Positions 63,842 through 64,000 of a stretch of DNA of 64,000 nucleotides are shown in pieces. Location of the stretch: contig JABAKD010000009.1 of the NCBI GenBank assembly GCA_012845835.1, forward strand, positions 20,840,318 through 20,904,317, written 5' to 3'. The notes beneath the pieces are model-generated. The model saw only the letters and a list, made by a program, of their open reading frames with translations, searched no databases and was not told where the DNA came from. Position 1 is the first letter of the stretch. Every line of letters begins with the position of its first letter. The position numbers and the translations under genes were made by a program. Source of the DNA: Undaria pinnatifida. Its lineage: Eukaryota > Sar > Phaeophyceae > Laminariales > Alariaceae.

Positions 63842-64000
63842 GGGTTACGTTGTACGCAGGTGTAGGATGTAACGTGCTGAAAGACAAGAACCATTGTTAC
63901 AGGACGCACACACGTAGCTGGAGACGCCTACATACATAGGAGATGATGGATACACAGGTGACGGAACGCATTTGCACCGCAGGAACGCTGGTGGAAGGTG

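Noticed and set aside
1-64000. CRISPR arrays
   Set aside because: Direct repeats here are micro- or minisatellites without constant-length unique spacers, and the genome is eukaryotic.

Overview
This window is nuclear DNA of a eukaryote. It is intron-rich and very rich in retroposons, fold-back elements and simple repeats, with few genes. There are no bacterial-style operons. The recognisable genes are split into short exons (50-190 bp) with clean GT...AG borders (donors mostly GTGAGT, GTGAGG, GTAAG; pyrimidine-rich acceptors), three tRNA genes have internal A and B boxes plus T-run terminators, and LINE, Ty3/gypsy, tRNA-derived SINE and TIR-element remains are everywhere. A nuclear RecA of bacterial (organelle) type suggests a lineage with such a gene, for example an alga or other plastid-bearing protist. 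The exact group cannot be fixed from sequence alone; a stramenopile or brown-alga-like genome is only a guess.

Layout. 0-5 kb: at least four minus-strand exons (4532-4483, 4123-3975, 2100-1967, 1220-1031) with mutually compatible splice phases, encoding a cysteine-rich, probably extracellular modular protein that I cannot name, plus one truncated exon duplicate. 5-36 kb: almost entirely repeats. These include five copies of a tRNA-derived SINE with an A-tail (family A), several copies of a longer tRNA-headed retroposon (family C), many copies of a roughly 250 bp element (family B), small TIR elements (family F), and a 2.2 kb fold-back element with ~0.5 kb arms (11.85-14.1 kb). Micro- and minisatellites fill much of the remainder. 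37-39.6 kb: a decayed Ty3/gypsy integrase region on the minus strand. 39.9-41.4 kb: three ~70 bp near-palindromic hairpin elements. 42.4-44.2 kb: a possible zinc-binding exon, a tRNA-headed repeat and a 5'-truncated LINE. 48.5-49.4 kb: two overlapping unassigned open frames on the minus strand.

51.0-56.6 kb: the best gene of the window, a minus-strand RecA recombinase gene. Four firm exons and one tentative exon are present. The 3.3 kb intron between its NQIR exon and its L2-loop exon has been swollen by two LINE copies, one of them interrupted by a family B element with a ~16 bp target duplication. Part of the L2-loop exon was tandemly duplicated into the next intron. The 5' exons (Walker A) were not found.

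59.3-60.0 kb: a ~770 bp TIR element with many CAGTCGAAAA-type subterminal motifs, nested in older repeats. 60.2-62.6 kb: three tRNA-Val(GAC) genes or gene copies, an anticodon unusual for a eukaryotic nucleus. 62.7-63.35 kb: a perfect or near-perfect 317 bp tandem duplication that carries the 3' end of a Pif1/Helitron-like helicase fragment (63.2-63.8 kb). Stretches not listed below (for example 18.5-20.9, 25.1-28.6, 33.7-34.6 and 44.5-47.8 kb) show no gene I can support.
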